NCBI GenBank assembly: GCA_019419585.1
Contig: DXZQ01000001.1
Span: forward strand, 1 to 64,000
Source of the DNA: Collinsella sp.
GTDB taxonomy: Bacteria; Actinomycetota; Coriobacteriia; Coriobacteriales; Coriobacteriaceae
DNA: 64,000 nt
Direction of reading: 5' to 3'
Positions 52,446 through 59,761 of the stretch are shown in pieces. Both the position numbers and the translations under genes were made by a program. The notes under the pieces are model-generated. The model did not search any database. It saw nothing but the letters and a program-made list of their open reading frames with translations, and was not told where the DNA came from. Position 1 is the stretch's first letter. Each line of letters opens with the position of its first letter.

Positions 52446-52546
52446 GGTTTCCTCCTTATAACTGCGCGGCGCGCAGACGACAACTGGTTGTATTCCTTGC
52501 GGCTATTGTGCCCGCTCCCCTGTATCTTTACGCAAGGGAGAGAGCC

Positions 52547-52577
52547 GCGGGCACCGGCACCGCGTACCGGCGCCCGC
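52547..52577 (-). other. Hairpin between EIIC and EIIB genes
   Basis: GCGGGCACCGG pairs with CCGGCGCCCGC (one bulge), no T-tract. May adjust EIIC to EIIB ratios. Confidence 0.5.
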
Positions 52578-52606
52578 AAAGGTGAAAGGGACGAACGTTA
52601 GGCGTT

Positions 52607-53950
52607 CTACTCGGCGAGAGCCTCCTGCTTGGCGATTGCCTTCTCGGAAATCTTCATAAAGGGCAGGTAGACGGCCATGCCAATGACAATCTCGAGAGCC
52701 TGCCACACGCCGGCGCGCCAGTCAAAGCCCGTAGCGAGCAGGGCATTGATGACGGGAGGCATGGTCCAGGGCACCTGGGCGATGCAGGGGCTGATGATGC
52801 CTGCGCAGGTAAGGCCATAGGTGATGCCGATGAACAGATCGGGAAGAAGGACGAACGGGATCATGAGCGGCAGGTTGTACACGATGGGGTAACCGTAGAT
52901 AACCGGCTCGTTGATGTTGAACAGACCAGGCAGGATAGCCATCTTGGAAACGGTCTCGGAAGCCTTGTTCTTGGAGAACAGGAGCGTGTCGAGCAGAAGC
53001 ATGAGGGTGCAGCCCGAGCCGCCGATGAGGGCGAAGCTGTTAACGATCTGCATGTTCATGTAGTGATCGGGCTGGATGGTGCCACCGGCGGCAAAGGTAG
53101 CCATGTTGTCGACGATGAGCATGGTCAGGATCGGCTCGACGGTAGCGCCAGAGATGGTGGACTGGTGAATACCGACGCAGAACAGCAGGTTAGCAAGGGT
53201 GTAGATGAGGATAACAGCCCACGGACCGGCGTTCATGATGCTCTTGAGCGGGTTGGAGATGCACGTGGAGATGATGGTGCACAGATCGGTGCCGGCGCAC
53301 ACGGCGAGCAGGGCTGCGGCAAGAGCGAAGACCGCGAGGTTAAGCAGCATCGGAATCATGACGTTGAAGGAGTTGGAGACCGCGGGAGGCACGCCCTCGC
53401 CCAGCTTAACCTTGAGCTTCTCGACGCCAGAAATCTTGATGAAGAGCGAGACGGAAAGCAGGGCGATGATAATAGCCGAGAACAGACCGTTGGTGCCGGT
53501 GTTGGCAGTCGAAAGGGCGCCCGTGACCTCGGCGGAGGTGATCTTGTCGGTGAGCAGTGGGCTCGTGGCGGCAAGCGTGGCGGTGATCTGCTGCGGCATC
53601 ATGATGACGAAGGCAGAGATAGCGACGACCATGCAAGCAAGCGGATTATCGAAGCGCTTGTTCTTAGCGAGGCTGTAGCCAATCAATCCGGCCAAGATAA
53701 TGGCAGAGACGTTGAGGGTGCCCAGCGTAATCGCCGAACCCCACGTCTGAAGGTTGGCAAGGCCCGCCGCATCGAGCGGAAACAGAGGGAACACGACGTT
53801 GTTAATAAGAACCGCGATACCCGCAAGGATATAGAGCGGCGTGATGGTCGCGAAGGCGTCACGCAGGGAACGCAGGTGAACCTGGTTTCCCACCTTCGCA
53901 GAGACCTCGGCAAACTTGTCGAGGAAGCTCTTTCCGTTGTCACTGGCCAT
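52607..53950 (-). CDS. PTS cellobiose-type EIIC permease
   Basis: 447 residues, about ten membrane helices. Signature regions FNVMIPMLLNLAVFALAAALL and the loop ending in NINEPVIYGYPIVYNLPLMIPF, with active-site residues typical of EIIC-Cel/Lic. Imports a beta-glucoside while EIIB phosphorylates it. The gene follows the GH1 gene in the same operon. Confidence 0.92.
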   Translation of the reverse strand: MASDNGKSFLDKFAEVSAKVGNQVHLRSLRDAFATITPLYILAGIAVLINNVVFPLFPLDAAGLANLQTWGSAITLGTLNVSAIILAGLIGYSLAKNKRFDNPLACMVVAISAFVIMMPQQITATLAATSPLLTDKITSAEVTGALSTANTGTNGLFSAIIIALLSVSLFIKISGVEKLKVKLGEGVPPAVSNSFNVMIPMLLNLAVFALAAALLAVCAGTDLCTIISTCISNPLKSIMNAGPWAVILIYTLANLLFCVGIHQSTISGATVEPILTMLIVDNMATFAAGGTIQPDHYMNMQIVNSFALIGGSGCTLMLLLDTLLFSKNKASETVSKMAILPGLFNINEPVIYGYPIVYNLPLMIPFVLLPDLFIGITYGLTCAGIISPCIAQVPWTMPPVINALLATGFDWRAGVWQALEIVIGMAVYLPFMKISEKAIAKQEALAE

Positions 53951-54069
53951 GATTGCTCCTAACTTTCAAATCCGGCCTTTCCTATGCGCACGGTGGTCTG
54001 TCGCCCTCTGCCACCAGATGTGCCATGTGTTGCGCGCGGCGGCGCGCGGTCTGGACGTTCGTCCGGTCG

Positions 54070-55470
54070 CTAATCAACCACGTGGGTCGTGGCGACCTGT
54101 TTGAGCCAGGCCGCCGACTTCTTAAGACGGCGCTTATAGCCATCCATCAGATCGACCTCGACAAAGCCATAGCGATTCTTAAAGGCATTGGCCCAAGACC
54201 AGTTATCGATGACGGCCCAATAATGGTATCCGCGGCACTTGGCGCCCTCGTCGATGGCCTTGGCCACCCACTCCAGGTGCTGACGTACAAAGTCGACGCG
54301 GTAGTCATCCTGGATGGTTCCTTCGGCGTCACGGTTCTTGTATTCGTCCATGATGCCGATGCCGTTCTCGGAAACGAACCACTCAAGATCGGGGTAGTTC
54401 TTAGCGCAGTCCATGCCAAAGTCGTAGAGGCCCTGCGGGTAGATCTCCCAGCCGCGGCTCTCGTTCATAACGGCGTCGGGCCACACGTACTCGTCGGCAA
54501 AGTGCGGCAGACCGTACTGGTCGATCTTGCTCGCCGGCGCCTGAACGCGCGTGGGGTGGTAGTAGTTGCAACCGAGCCAGTCGACAACACCCTGCTTAAG
54601 AATCTCTTGGTCGCCGGCACGGAACGGAAGCTTAACGCCGCCCTCGGCCAGGCTGTCGAGCACGTCGGCGGGAAGCTCGCCCTTGGTAATGAGGTCGAGC
54701 CACCAGCGGTTGTTGATGCCGCTGGTCATACGCACGGCCTCGAGGTCCGCCTCGCTGGGGTTCTCCTTGGTGTAGACCGGGGTAAAGCAGTTGATCATGC
54801 CGATCTTGGCATCGCTGCGAACGGCGCCCTCGTCATAGGCGCGACGGTAGTTGGCCACGGCCAGCGCATGTGCCAGCGAGATGTGATACTGCACGGTGCG
54901 AGCGCGGCTAAAGTCGTGGAGCTGCGGGAACCACACGCCCTCCTGATAGCGCTGCTCGGGCTCGACGATGGGCTCGTTAAAGGTGAACCAGTACTTGATC
55001 TCCTGGCCAAACTCGTGGAAGGCGACGTCGGCGTAATGAGCGTAAGCCTCGACAACCTCACGGCTCTCCCAGCCGCCACGGTTAAAAAGGTAGGTGGGCA
55101 TGTCAAAGTGGTACAAGTTGACAAACGGCTCCAGGCCGGCTTCGCGAGAGGCGCGGAACAACTCGTGATACCACGCGGCGCCTTCCTCGTTGAGGTTGCC
55201 GTCGGCATCGAGCAGACGGCTCCACTGGATGGAAGTGCGATAGGTATCCAGGCCCAAGTCCTTCAAAATGCGAAGGTCTTCCTGGTACTTGGCCATAAAG
55301 TCATTGCCGGCGTAAGAGCCAACGCAGTTGTAGAACGAGCCCAGATCCTGGATGGACCAGGTGTCCCACAGGTTCTCGAGCTTGCCGCCCTGGTTCCACT
55401 GACCCTCAGTCTGCGGGCCGGACATAGCAGCGCCAAAGAAGAAGTCGTTGGGCAGCTGATACTGTGCCAT
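54070..55470 (-). CDS. GH1 phospho-beta-glucosidase
   Basis: 466 residues from ATG 55470 (GAGG upstream). GH1 catalytic Glu residues lie in WFTFNEPIVEPEQ and WFVSENGIGIMDEY. The phosphate-binding region is SWANAFKNRYGFVEVDLMD, unlike the lac cassettes, so 6-phospho-beta-glucosidase is likelier than galactosidase (inference). First gene of the operon bgl-EIIC-EIIB-EIIA, divergent from the GntR regulator. Confidence 0.87.
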   Translation of the reverse strand: MAQYQLPNDFFFGAAMSGPQTEGQWNQGGKLENLWDTWSIQDLGSFYNCVGSYAGNDFMAKYQEDLRILKDLGLDTYRTSIQWSRLLDADGNLNEEGAAWYHELFRASREAGLEPFVNLYHFDMPTYLFNRGGWESREVVEAYAHYADVAFHEFGQEIKYWFTFNEPIVEPEQRYQEGVWFPQLHDFSRARTVQYHISLAHALAVANYRRAYDEGAVRSDAKIGMINCFTPVYTKENPSEADLEAVRMTSGINNRWWLDLITKGELPADVLDSLAEGGVKLPFRAGDQEILKQGVVDWLGCNYYHPTRVQAPASKIDQYGLPHFADEYVWPDAVMNESRGWEIYPQGLYDFGMDCAKNYPDLEWFVSENGIGIMDEYKNRDAEGTIQDDYRVDFVRQHLEWVAKAIDEGAKCRGYHYWAVIDNWSWANAFKNRYGFVEVDLMDGYKRRLKKSAAWLKQVATTHVVD

Positions 55471-55506
55471 CAAAGTCCTCGCTTTCGTGTTCTAGAGCTT
55501 CCGGTT

Positions 55507-55592
55507 GGAGACGGGTTTGCTTTGGCAGGTTATCCGGCGCGGGCGCGCACCGGTCATACCGATATCCAACCCGCCAAAACAAAACCGTCCCC
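55507..55592. repeat. Large imperfect GGGAC-core palindrome
   Basis: GGAGACGGGTTTGCTTTGG near the left end pairs imperfectly with CCAAAACAAAACCGTCCCC at the right end; the middle is GC-rich. Confidence 0.55.
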
Positions 55593-55637
55593 AAACGGTC
55601 GATCCTGTTCTGCGGAAAGATTCCGTTCGTTGCTTAA

Positions 55638-55665
55638 ACTATAGCGCTCTAATTCTAAAAGTAAA
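55638..55665 (-). promoter_or_regulatory. Promoter of the beta-glucoside operon
   Basis: Minus strand TTTACT, 16-bp spacer, TATAGT. Confidence 0.6.
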
Positions 55666-55773
55666 GCGTCTTTTTCTTTTTTCTTTCTCGAGCTTCTTAG
55701 ATAAAGGTTATATGGGTGCCTTGTTAAGGGTTATACTTACTTGCGTATTGATATATGTCGGAAAGGAGGTTCA

Positions 55774-56493
55774 ATGATTCCCAAATACGAGGCGATAGCT
55801 GCAGATATTCGTCGAAGCATCGAGGATGGCACTCTTAAACCGGGCGACAAGCTTCCCACCGTCGTTGAGTTCTGCGAGCTCTATAGCGTTTCCAAAATCA
55901 CCGTCAAACGAGCTATCGAGCAAATCACCGAGGAAGGTCTTATTACCAGCCGACGCGGATCGGGTACCTACGTTAAGGACACGGCGGGACTTCCCGGTCA
56001 GGCGTTTTTCCAGGGCAAAAACGACCGTGCCCAGGGCTTTTCGTATGAGCACCGCGGGGAGAAGGTGACCTCGGTGGTCTACGATTTCTCGATTGTTAAT
56101 CCACCAGCGGACATCGCAGCCCAGCTGGGAATTGCCGAGGATGACTTTGCCTATCACATCGTGCGCGTGCGTCAGGCCGATGAGAAGCCCATCGTTATCG
56201 AGTACACCTACATGCCCCTCGAGCTGATTCCAGGCCTTAAAAAGAAGGACCTGTACGGATCGGTCTACCACTTCATCCGCGAGCAATGTGGGCTGAAGAT
56301 TTCGAGCTTCCACCGTACCATTCGCGCCGTGGCAGCAACCGAGGAAGAAGCCGAGCGCTTGGACACCAAGCCTGGCTCTCCCCTGCTCGAGCTCACCCAG
56401 ATTGGCTTTTTGGACAGCGGCGCCGCCTTTGAGTATTCGGTCTCGCGCAACGTTGGCGACCGCTTTGAGTTGCACAACGTAACGTTGGCATAG
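55774..56493 (+). CDS. GntR-family (UTRA) regulator of the beta-glucoside operon
   Basis: 239 residues from ATG 55774, with AAAGGAGG upstream. Winged helix (YEAIAADIRRSIEDGTLKPGDKLPTVVEFCELYSVSKITVKRAIEQI, GSGTYV) and UTRA effector domain (KPIVIEYTYMPLELIPGL; LELTQIGFLDSGAAFEYS). Divergent from bgl; probably a repressor released by a phospho-beta-glucoside. Confidence 0.87.
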   Translation: MIPKYEAIAADIRRSIEDGTLKPGDKLPTVVEFCELYSVSKITVKRAIEQITEEGLITSRRGSGTYVKDTAGLPGQAFFQGKNDRAQGFSYEHRGEKVTSVVYDFSIVNPPADIAAQLGIAEDDFAYHIVRVRQADEKPIVIEYTYMPLELIPGLKKKDLYGSVYHFIREQCGLKISSFHRTIRAVAATEEEAERLDTKPGSPLLELTQIGFLDSGAAFEYSVSRNVGDRFELHNVTLA

Positions 56494-56567
56494 GTTTTTG
56501 TAGTCATCCGGGCGCTCGCTTTGAGCTGTTTTGTGCAGCGCCCGCGCAACACAATGGGGGTATGAAC

Positions 56568-57500
56568 ATGTCCGATTTGATTAAGCTGACGCCGATCTTC
56601 CACGAGAAGATCTGGGGCGGTCGCCACCTCGAAACCGTATTTGGCTACGACATTCCCGATGGCCCCATCGGTGAGTGCTGGGCCATCTCGGCCCACCCCA
56701 ACGGCGACTGCCAGATTGCGGAGGGCCCGTATGCCGGCCACACGCTGTCGTGGCTGTGGGCCGAGCATCGCGAGCTCTTTGGCAACTGCGAGGGCAAGGA
56801 GTTCCCGCTGCTCATTAAGATTCTGGACGCCAAGGACGACCTTTCGATCCAGATTCATCCCAACGACGAGTACGCTGCCGAGCACGAGAACGGTAGCCTG
56901 GGCAAAACCGAGTGTTGGTATGTGCTGGACTGCGAGCCCGACGCCACGATCATCGTCGGCCAGCGTGCCAAGGACCGCGCCGAGGCCGCACAAATGATCG
57001 AGGAAGGACGTTGGGACGACATGCTCAACGTGTTGCCGATTCACAAGGGCGACTTTTTCCAGATTGATTCCGGTACCGTGCACGCCATCAAGACCGGCAC
57101 GCTCATTTTGGAGACGCAGCAGTCGAGCGACGTGACGTATCGTCTGTACGACTACGACCGTCCCGGCACCGACGGCAACCTGCGCCCGCTGCACATTGAG
57201 CAGAGCCTCGACTGCATCGACTTTGATGCTCAGGCTCCGACCGACGGCACGGTGACCGCGCCCGAGGTGGACGGCGTAACCGAGCTCGAGTCCAACCCCT
57301 GCTACACCGTCGATCGCGTGCGCGTCGACGGCAGCAAAACCATCGACCAGCGCTGGCCCTTCATGTGCCTGTCGGTCATCGACGGCGAAGGCACCGTCTG
57401 CGGCGACCCCGTCCACAAGGGAAGCCACCTGCTGGCCCCCAGCACCGTCAGCACCATTGACCTCAAAGGCAAGATGGAACTGATCATCAGCCACCTGTAG
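56568..57500 (+). CDS. manA: Mannose-6-phosphate isomerase, class I
   Basis: 310 residues from ATG 56568, with GGGGG seven bases upstream; an ATG six bases earlier is too close to that site. Metal-binding QIHPNDEYA and DSGTVHAIKTG, and the N-terminal FHEKIWGGRHLETVFGYDIP, are typical of Bacillus-type ManA. Converts mannose 6-phosphate and fructose 6-phosphate. Confidence 0.93.
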   Translation: MSDLIKLTPIFHEKIWGGRHLETVFGYDIPDGPIGECWAISAHPNGDCQIAEGPYAGHTLSWLWAEHRELFGNCEGKEFPLLIKILDAKDDLSIQIHPNDEYAAEHENGSLGKTECWYVLDCEPDATIIVGQRAKDRAEAAQMIEEGRWDDMLNVLPIHKGDFFQIDSGTVHAIKTGTLILETQQSSDVTYRLYDYDRPGTDGNLRPLHIEQSLDCIDFDAQAPTDGTVTAPEVDGVTELESNPCYTVDRVRVDGSKTIDQRWPFMCLSVIDGEGTVCGDPVHKGSHLLAPSTVSTIDLKGKMELIISHL

Positions 57501-57517
57501 GTCACCGGTCCCCAAGC

Positions 57518-57648
57518 GCTCGCCGGGACGGGGCGCGGGGTTTGGTCGCCTGCTCGGACAGTCCTGCTCGCACGGAGAGCACATTAAGTGCTCTCCGGCT
57601 CGTGCGGAACTCGCGATCGACCAAACCCCGCATCCCATCCCGGCGAGC
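57518..57648. repeat. 131-bp nested palindrome after manA
   Basis: Outer arms 57518-57548 and 57618-57648 (31 bp, three changes, all G-U compatible) enclose an inner perfect stem GAGAGCAC/GTGCTCTC and GC-rich pairing around it. No coding potential. Confidence 0.7.
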
Positions 57649-57674
57649 CTCTGGCTAGTTACGACAATCAAAAA

Positions 57675-57714
57675 GCAACAAGGGGCTCCCCCGCTCATCA
57701 AACGGGAGAGCCCC
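57675..57714. terminator. Hairpin copy 1 at the left border of the TA module
   Basis: GCAACAAGGGGCTCCCCCG, loop, ACGGGAGAGCCCCT. A near-identical copy lies at 59623-59664; the two bracket the toxin-antitoxin genes. Confidence 0.7.
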
Positions 57715-57740
57715 TCACCATACATAACGAATCAAGGTGC

Positions 57741-58508
57741 CTATAGGTAGACCTTTTCGAGAAACGATAATGTGTCCTGAAGACGCGCTCTCTCTTTACG
57801 ATCGGTCTGCCGATTTACATAAGAAGAAAAGTCCGCAAAGAAGTCTCCGGCGTCAGCCCTCATTTGCTCTATTAGCTCCAAGCGAGCCGAAGGCGGCAAC
57901 AAACCCGCAAGTCGAACAATATCCGAGCGATGCTTTCGTCGATCTTTATCGTTGCAATGGCGCCCTTCTTCATAGCTCCTATTGATATCAATGTGTGCAC
58001 GCATCTTGAGGGGAATGATATGGAGCGCATCGAGCAACGTAATGCCCTCTACGTTCGTTGCGTTGTCGCGAATAAATTCGTAGTAGCCATCGTCGAGAAT
58101 AATTGCCGAAAGACTTGATACGGCCCCGTCAAAGGAAAGAGGTGCCACTTCGCTCGTTTCATCTTCGAGCACAAAATCAGGATGTCGGGCGAATAGCTCA
58201 ATTTGGCCGGGATAGTCTAGGACTTGCCTTGATCCTTCGGGCAAACAGAACCGATAGTAAGTGCACTTTCCATCGCCGACCTTCCCAGTCTCATATCCGA
58301 CAGCTTTGATAAATGCCCACAATGCAGCGGCGAATTCAACGCCTTCCCCATCAACAATTACGACGATATCCAAGTCTTCAGTAGCTCTAAACGAATCGCC
58401 CTCATTGTCAAATAGAACGCTGCAGGCCCCTCCACCAATAAAGACGTAACCGCCTTTACAGCCGCTCATGGCATCGGCAAATCGCTCTATTCCCCTCACT
58501 TTTGACAT
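57741..58508 (-). CDS. AbiEii-like nucleotidyltransferase (putative toxin)
   Basis: 255 residues from ATG 58508, with CAGGAGG five bases upstream. N-terminal nucleotidyltransferase motifs: FIGGGACSVLF, then RATEDLDIVVIVDGEG with the metal-binding Asp pair; the C-terminal half is helical. This pattern is seen in AbiEii/MenA-type toxins of type IV-like systems. Its start overlaps the 3' end of the upstream wHTH gene by 13 nt, the canonical AbiEi-AbiEii order. AT-richer than its surroundings. Toxic activity is not shown. Confidence 0.72.
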   Translation of the reverse strand: MSKVRGIERFADAMSGCKGGYVFIGGGACSVLFDNEGDSFRATEDLDIVVIVDGEGVEFAAALWAFIKAVGYETGKVGDGKCTYYRFCLPEGSRQVLDYPGQIELFARHPDFVLEDETSEVAPLSFDGAVSSLSAIILDDGYYEFIRDNATNVEGITLLDALHIIPLKMRAHIDINRSYEEGRHCNDKDRRKHRSDIVRLAGLLPPSARLELIEQMRADAGDFFADFSSYVNRQTDRKERARLQDTLSFLEKVYL

Positions 58509-59518
58509 ATCGTCCTCCTGAGCTGTTCGACCGCGTCGAGCAGACGATCTTCTTTGTAATCTGCTTTTGCGCAAGCAACGTATAAGGAAAACGGGTCGAC
58601 ACACTGCAAACCCGTCGCGTCAAAACTAATATCGGACGGCGCGTCCACGGGATACGACCAGACCTCAATCACAACTGCCGCCGGTTCGTACCACTGAGCC
58701 TCCAGCCATCTGTCGCCCATATGCTCTTTCAAGGCCTCTAGCTGATATTTTTCGAGAGCAATGGTTGGAGCAGAGTCTTCATGGGCAAGGTCGGACATAT
58801 AGCTAAGGGCAGACACACCGGAAAGCAGCGCATCAACGGCACGTAGCTCTGTTCTCTCGATAACCTTCTTGAGCCGGATTCGCTCTAAAACTGGCGTGCG
58901 AAGATAGTCCTCAAACCCATCTAGCAACGTCTCGGTCGACAGCCCGGCGTCGCACAATATACGCTTTTTGCCGTCCCGCATAATCAACCCAGGAGCTATA
59001 GCGGCGATTTCCGAAAGATAGCCGCTGACGCTTGCCGCGCTTTTGCCACACAGACGCGCTAGGTCGCCGGCGGAGCAGTCAACCCATCGTCCCGCAATGA
59101 GATTTAGGACGATTCGTTGAGATTGGGGCGAAAGCGGAGCAGCGGGAGAAGCACCCAGCACCTCATCGGAAATAACGGCTCCGATAAACGGCAGGAACGC
59201 ATTTCGCTCATCTCGGATATATGCGATTCCCTCCGAAGAAAGCGCGCGCATAAAACCTAAATCCATAGCATCCCAGCAAATTACCACCGGGTGAACATCT
59301 AACTTGCGCACCGCACTGACGAGATTTCGCGCCGAAATGACACTGGGCGGTTCCTTTGGTTCCGCAACAATAAAACGGCCCTGTTTAGACATGCCGAGCC
59401 GTGCCAAGCGAAGCGAATACCGCTCAAGATACATGCGAGGAATCTGCATCTCAACTGGCTCCGGGTCGATAGCGAGCTCTAAAGAGAAGAGTCTTTTTGG
59501 GAGGCAGTTTATCAGCAT
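58496..59518 (-). CDS. AbiEi-like winged-helix protein (putative antitoxin)
   Basis: 340 residues from ATG 59518 (GGTGA six bases upstream). The centre (LSPQSQRIVLNLIAGRWVDC, then SAGDLARLCGKSAASVSGYLSEIAAI) is a winged helix-turn-helix; the C-terminal part is a helical/beta domain possibly contacting the toxin. Position directly upstream of the nucleotidyltransferase and the 13-nt overlap suggest an antitoxin-autorepressor. A good promoter (TTGATG-N16-TATAAT) lies about 50 bp upstream. Confidence 0.65.
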   Translation of the reverse strand: MLINCLPKRLFSLELAIDPEPVEMQIPRMYLERYSLRLARLGMSKQGRFIVAEPKEPPSVISARNLVSAVRKLDVHPVVICWDAMDLGFMRALSSEGIAYIRDERNAFLPFIGAVISDEVLGASPAAPLSPQSQRIVLNLIAGRWVDCSAGDLARLCGKSAASVSGYLSEIAAIAPGLIMRDGKKRILCDAGLSTETLLDGFEDYLRTPVLERIRLKKVIERTELRAVDALLSGVSALSYMSDLAHEDSAPTIALEKYQLEALKEHMGDRWLEAQWYEPAAVVIEVWSYPVDAPSDISFDATGLQCVDPFSLYVACAKADYKEDRLLDAVEQLRRTICQK

Positions 59519-59565
59519 GTACAATCACCGTTTTCATTTCGGTTACATTTTAGCGTCTATCTGAA

Positions 59566-59593
59566 ATTATACTGAATCGTATAAAATCATCAA
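59566..59593 (-). promoter_or_regulatory. Promoter of the AbiE-like pair
   Basis: Minus strand TTGATG, 16-bp spacer, TATAAT. Confidence 0.65.
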
Positions 59594-59622
59594 TCATCAA
59601 AGCCAAGCGCACCATTCAAAAC

Positions 59623-59664
59623 GCAACAAGGGGCTCCCCCGTTCTTTAACGGGGGAGCCCCTTG
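59623..59664. terminator. Hairpin copy 2 (pcrA terminator) at the right border of the TA module
   Basis: GCAACAAGGGGCTCCCCCG, loop TTCTTTAA, CGGGGGAGCCCCTTG. Near-identical to copy 1 at 57675-57714. Confidence 0.75.
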
Positions 59665-59761
59665 CCATGTCTAAGTATTCAGCCCACCCGGCCCTCCAGA
59701 CCAAAAAGCGAACGGGCAAAGCGACGTTCGCAAGCAACGTTATCTAAGGACCTGGGCGGGA

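Larger units (their letters stand above)
55471..55773. other. Divergent control region of the beta-glucoside operon
   Basis: 303 bp without a gene: an imperfect GGGAC-type palindrome (55507-55592), the bgl promoter and two AAGG(T/G)TTATA repeats before the GntR start that may be operator half-sites. Confidence 0.5.

Noticed and set aside
57741..59518. Prophage or integrative element
   Set aside because: Only two genes lie between the duplicated hairpins; no integrase, att site beside a tRNA, or phage gene is visible.
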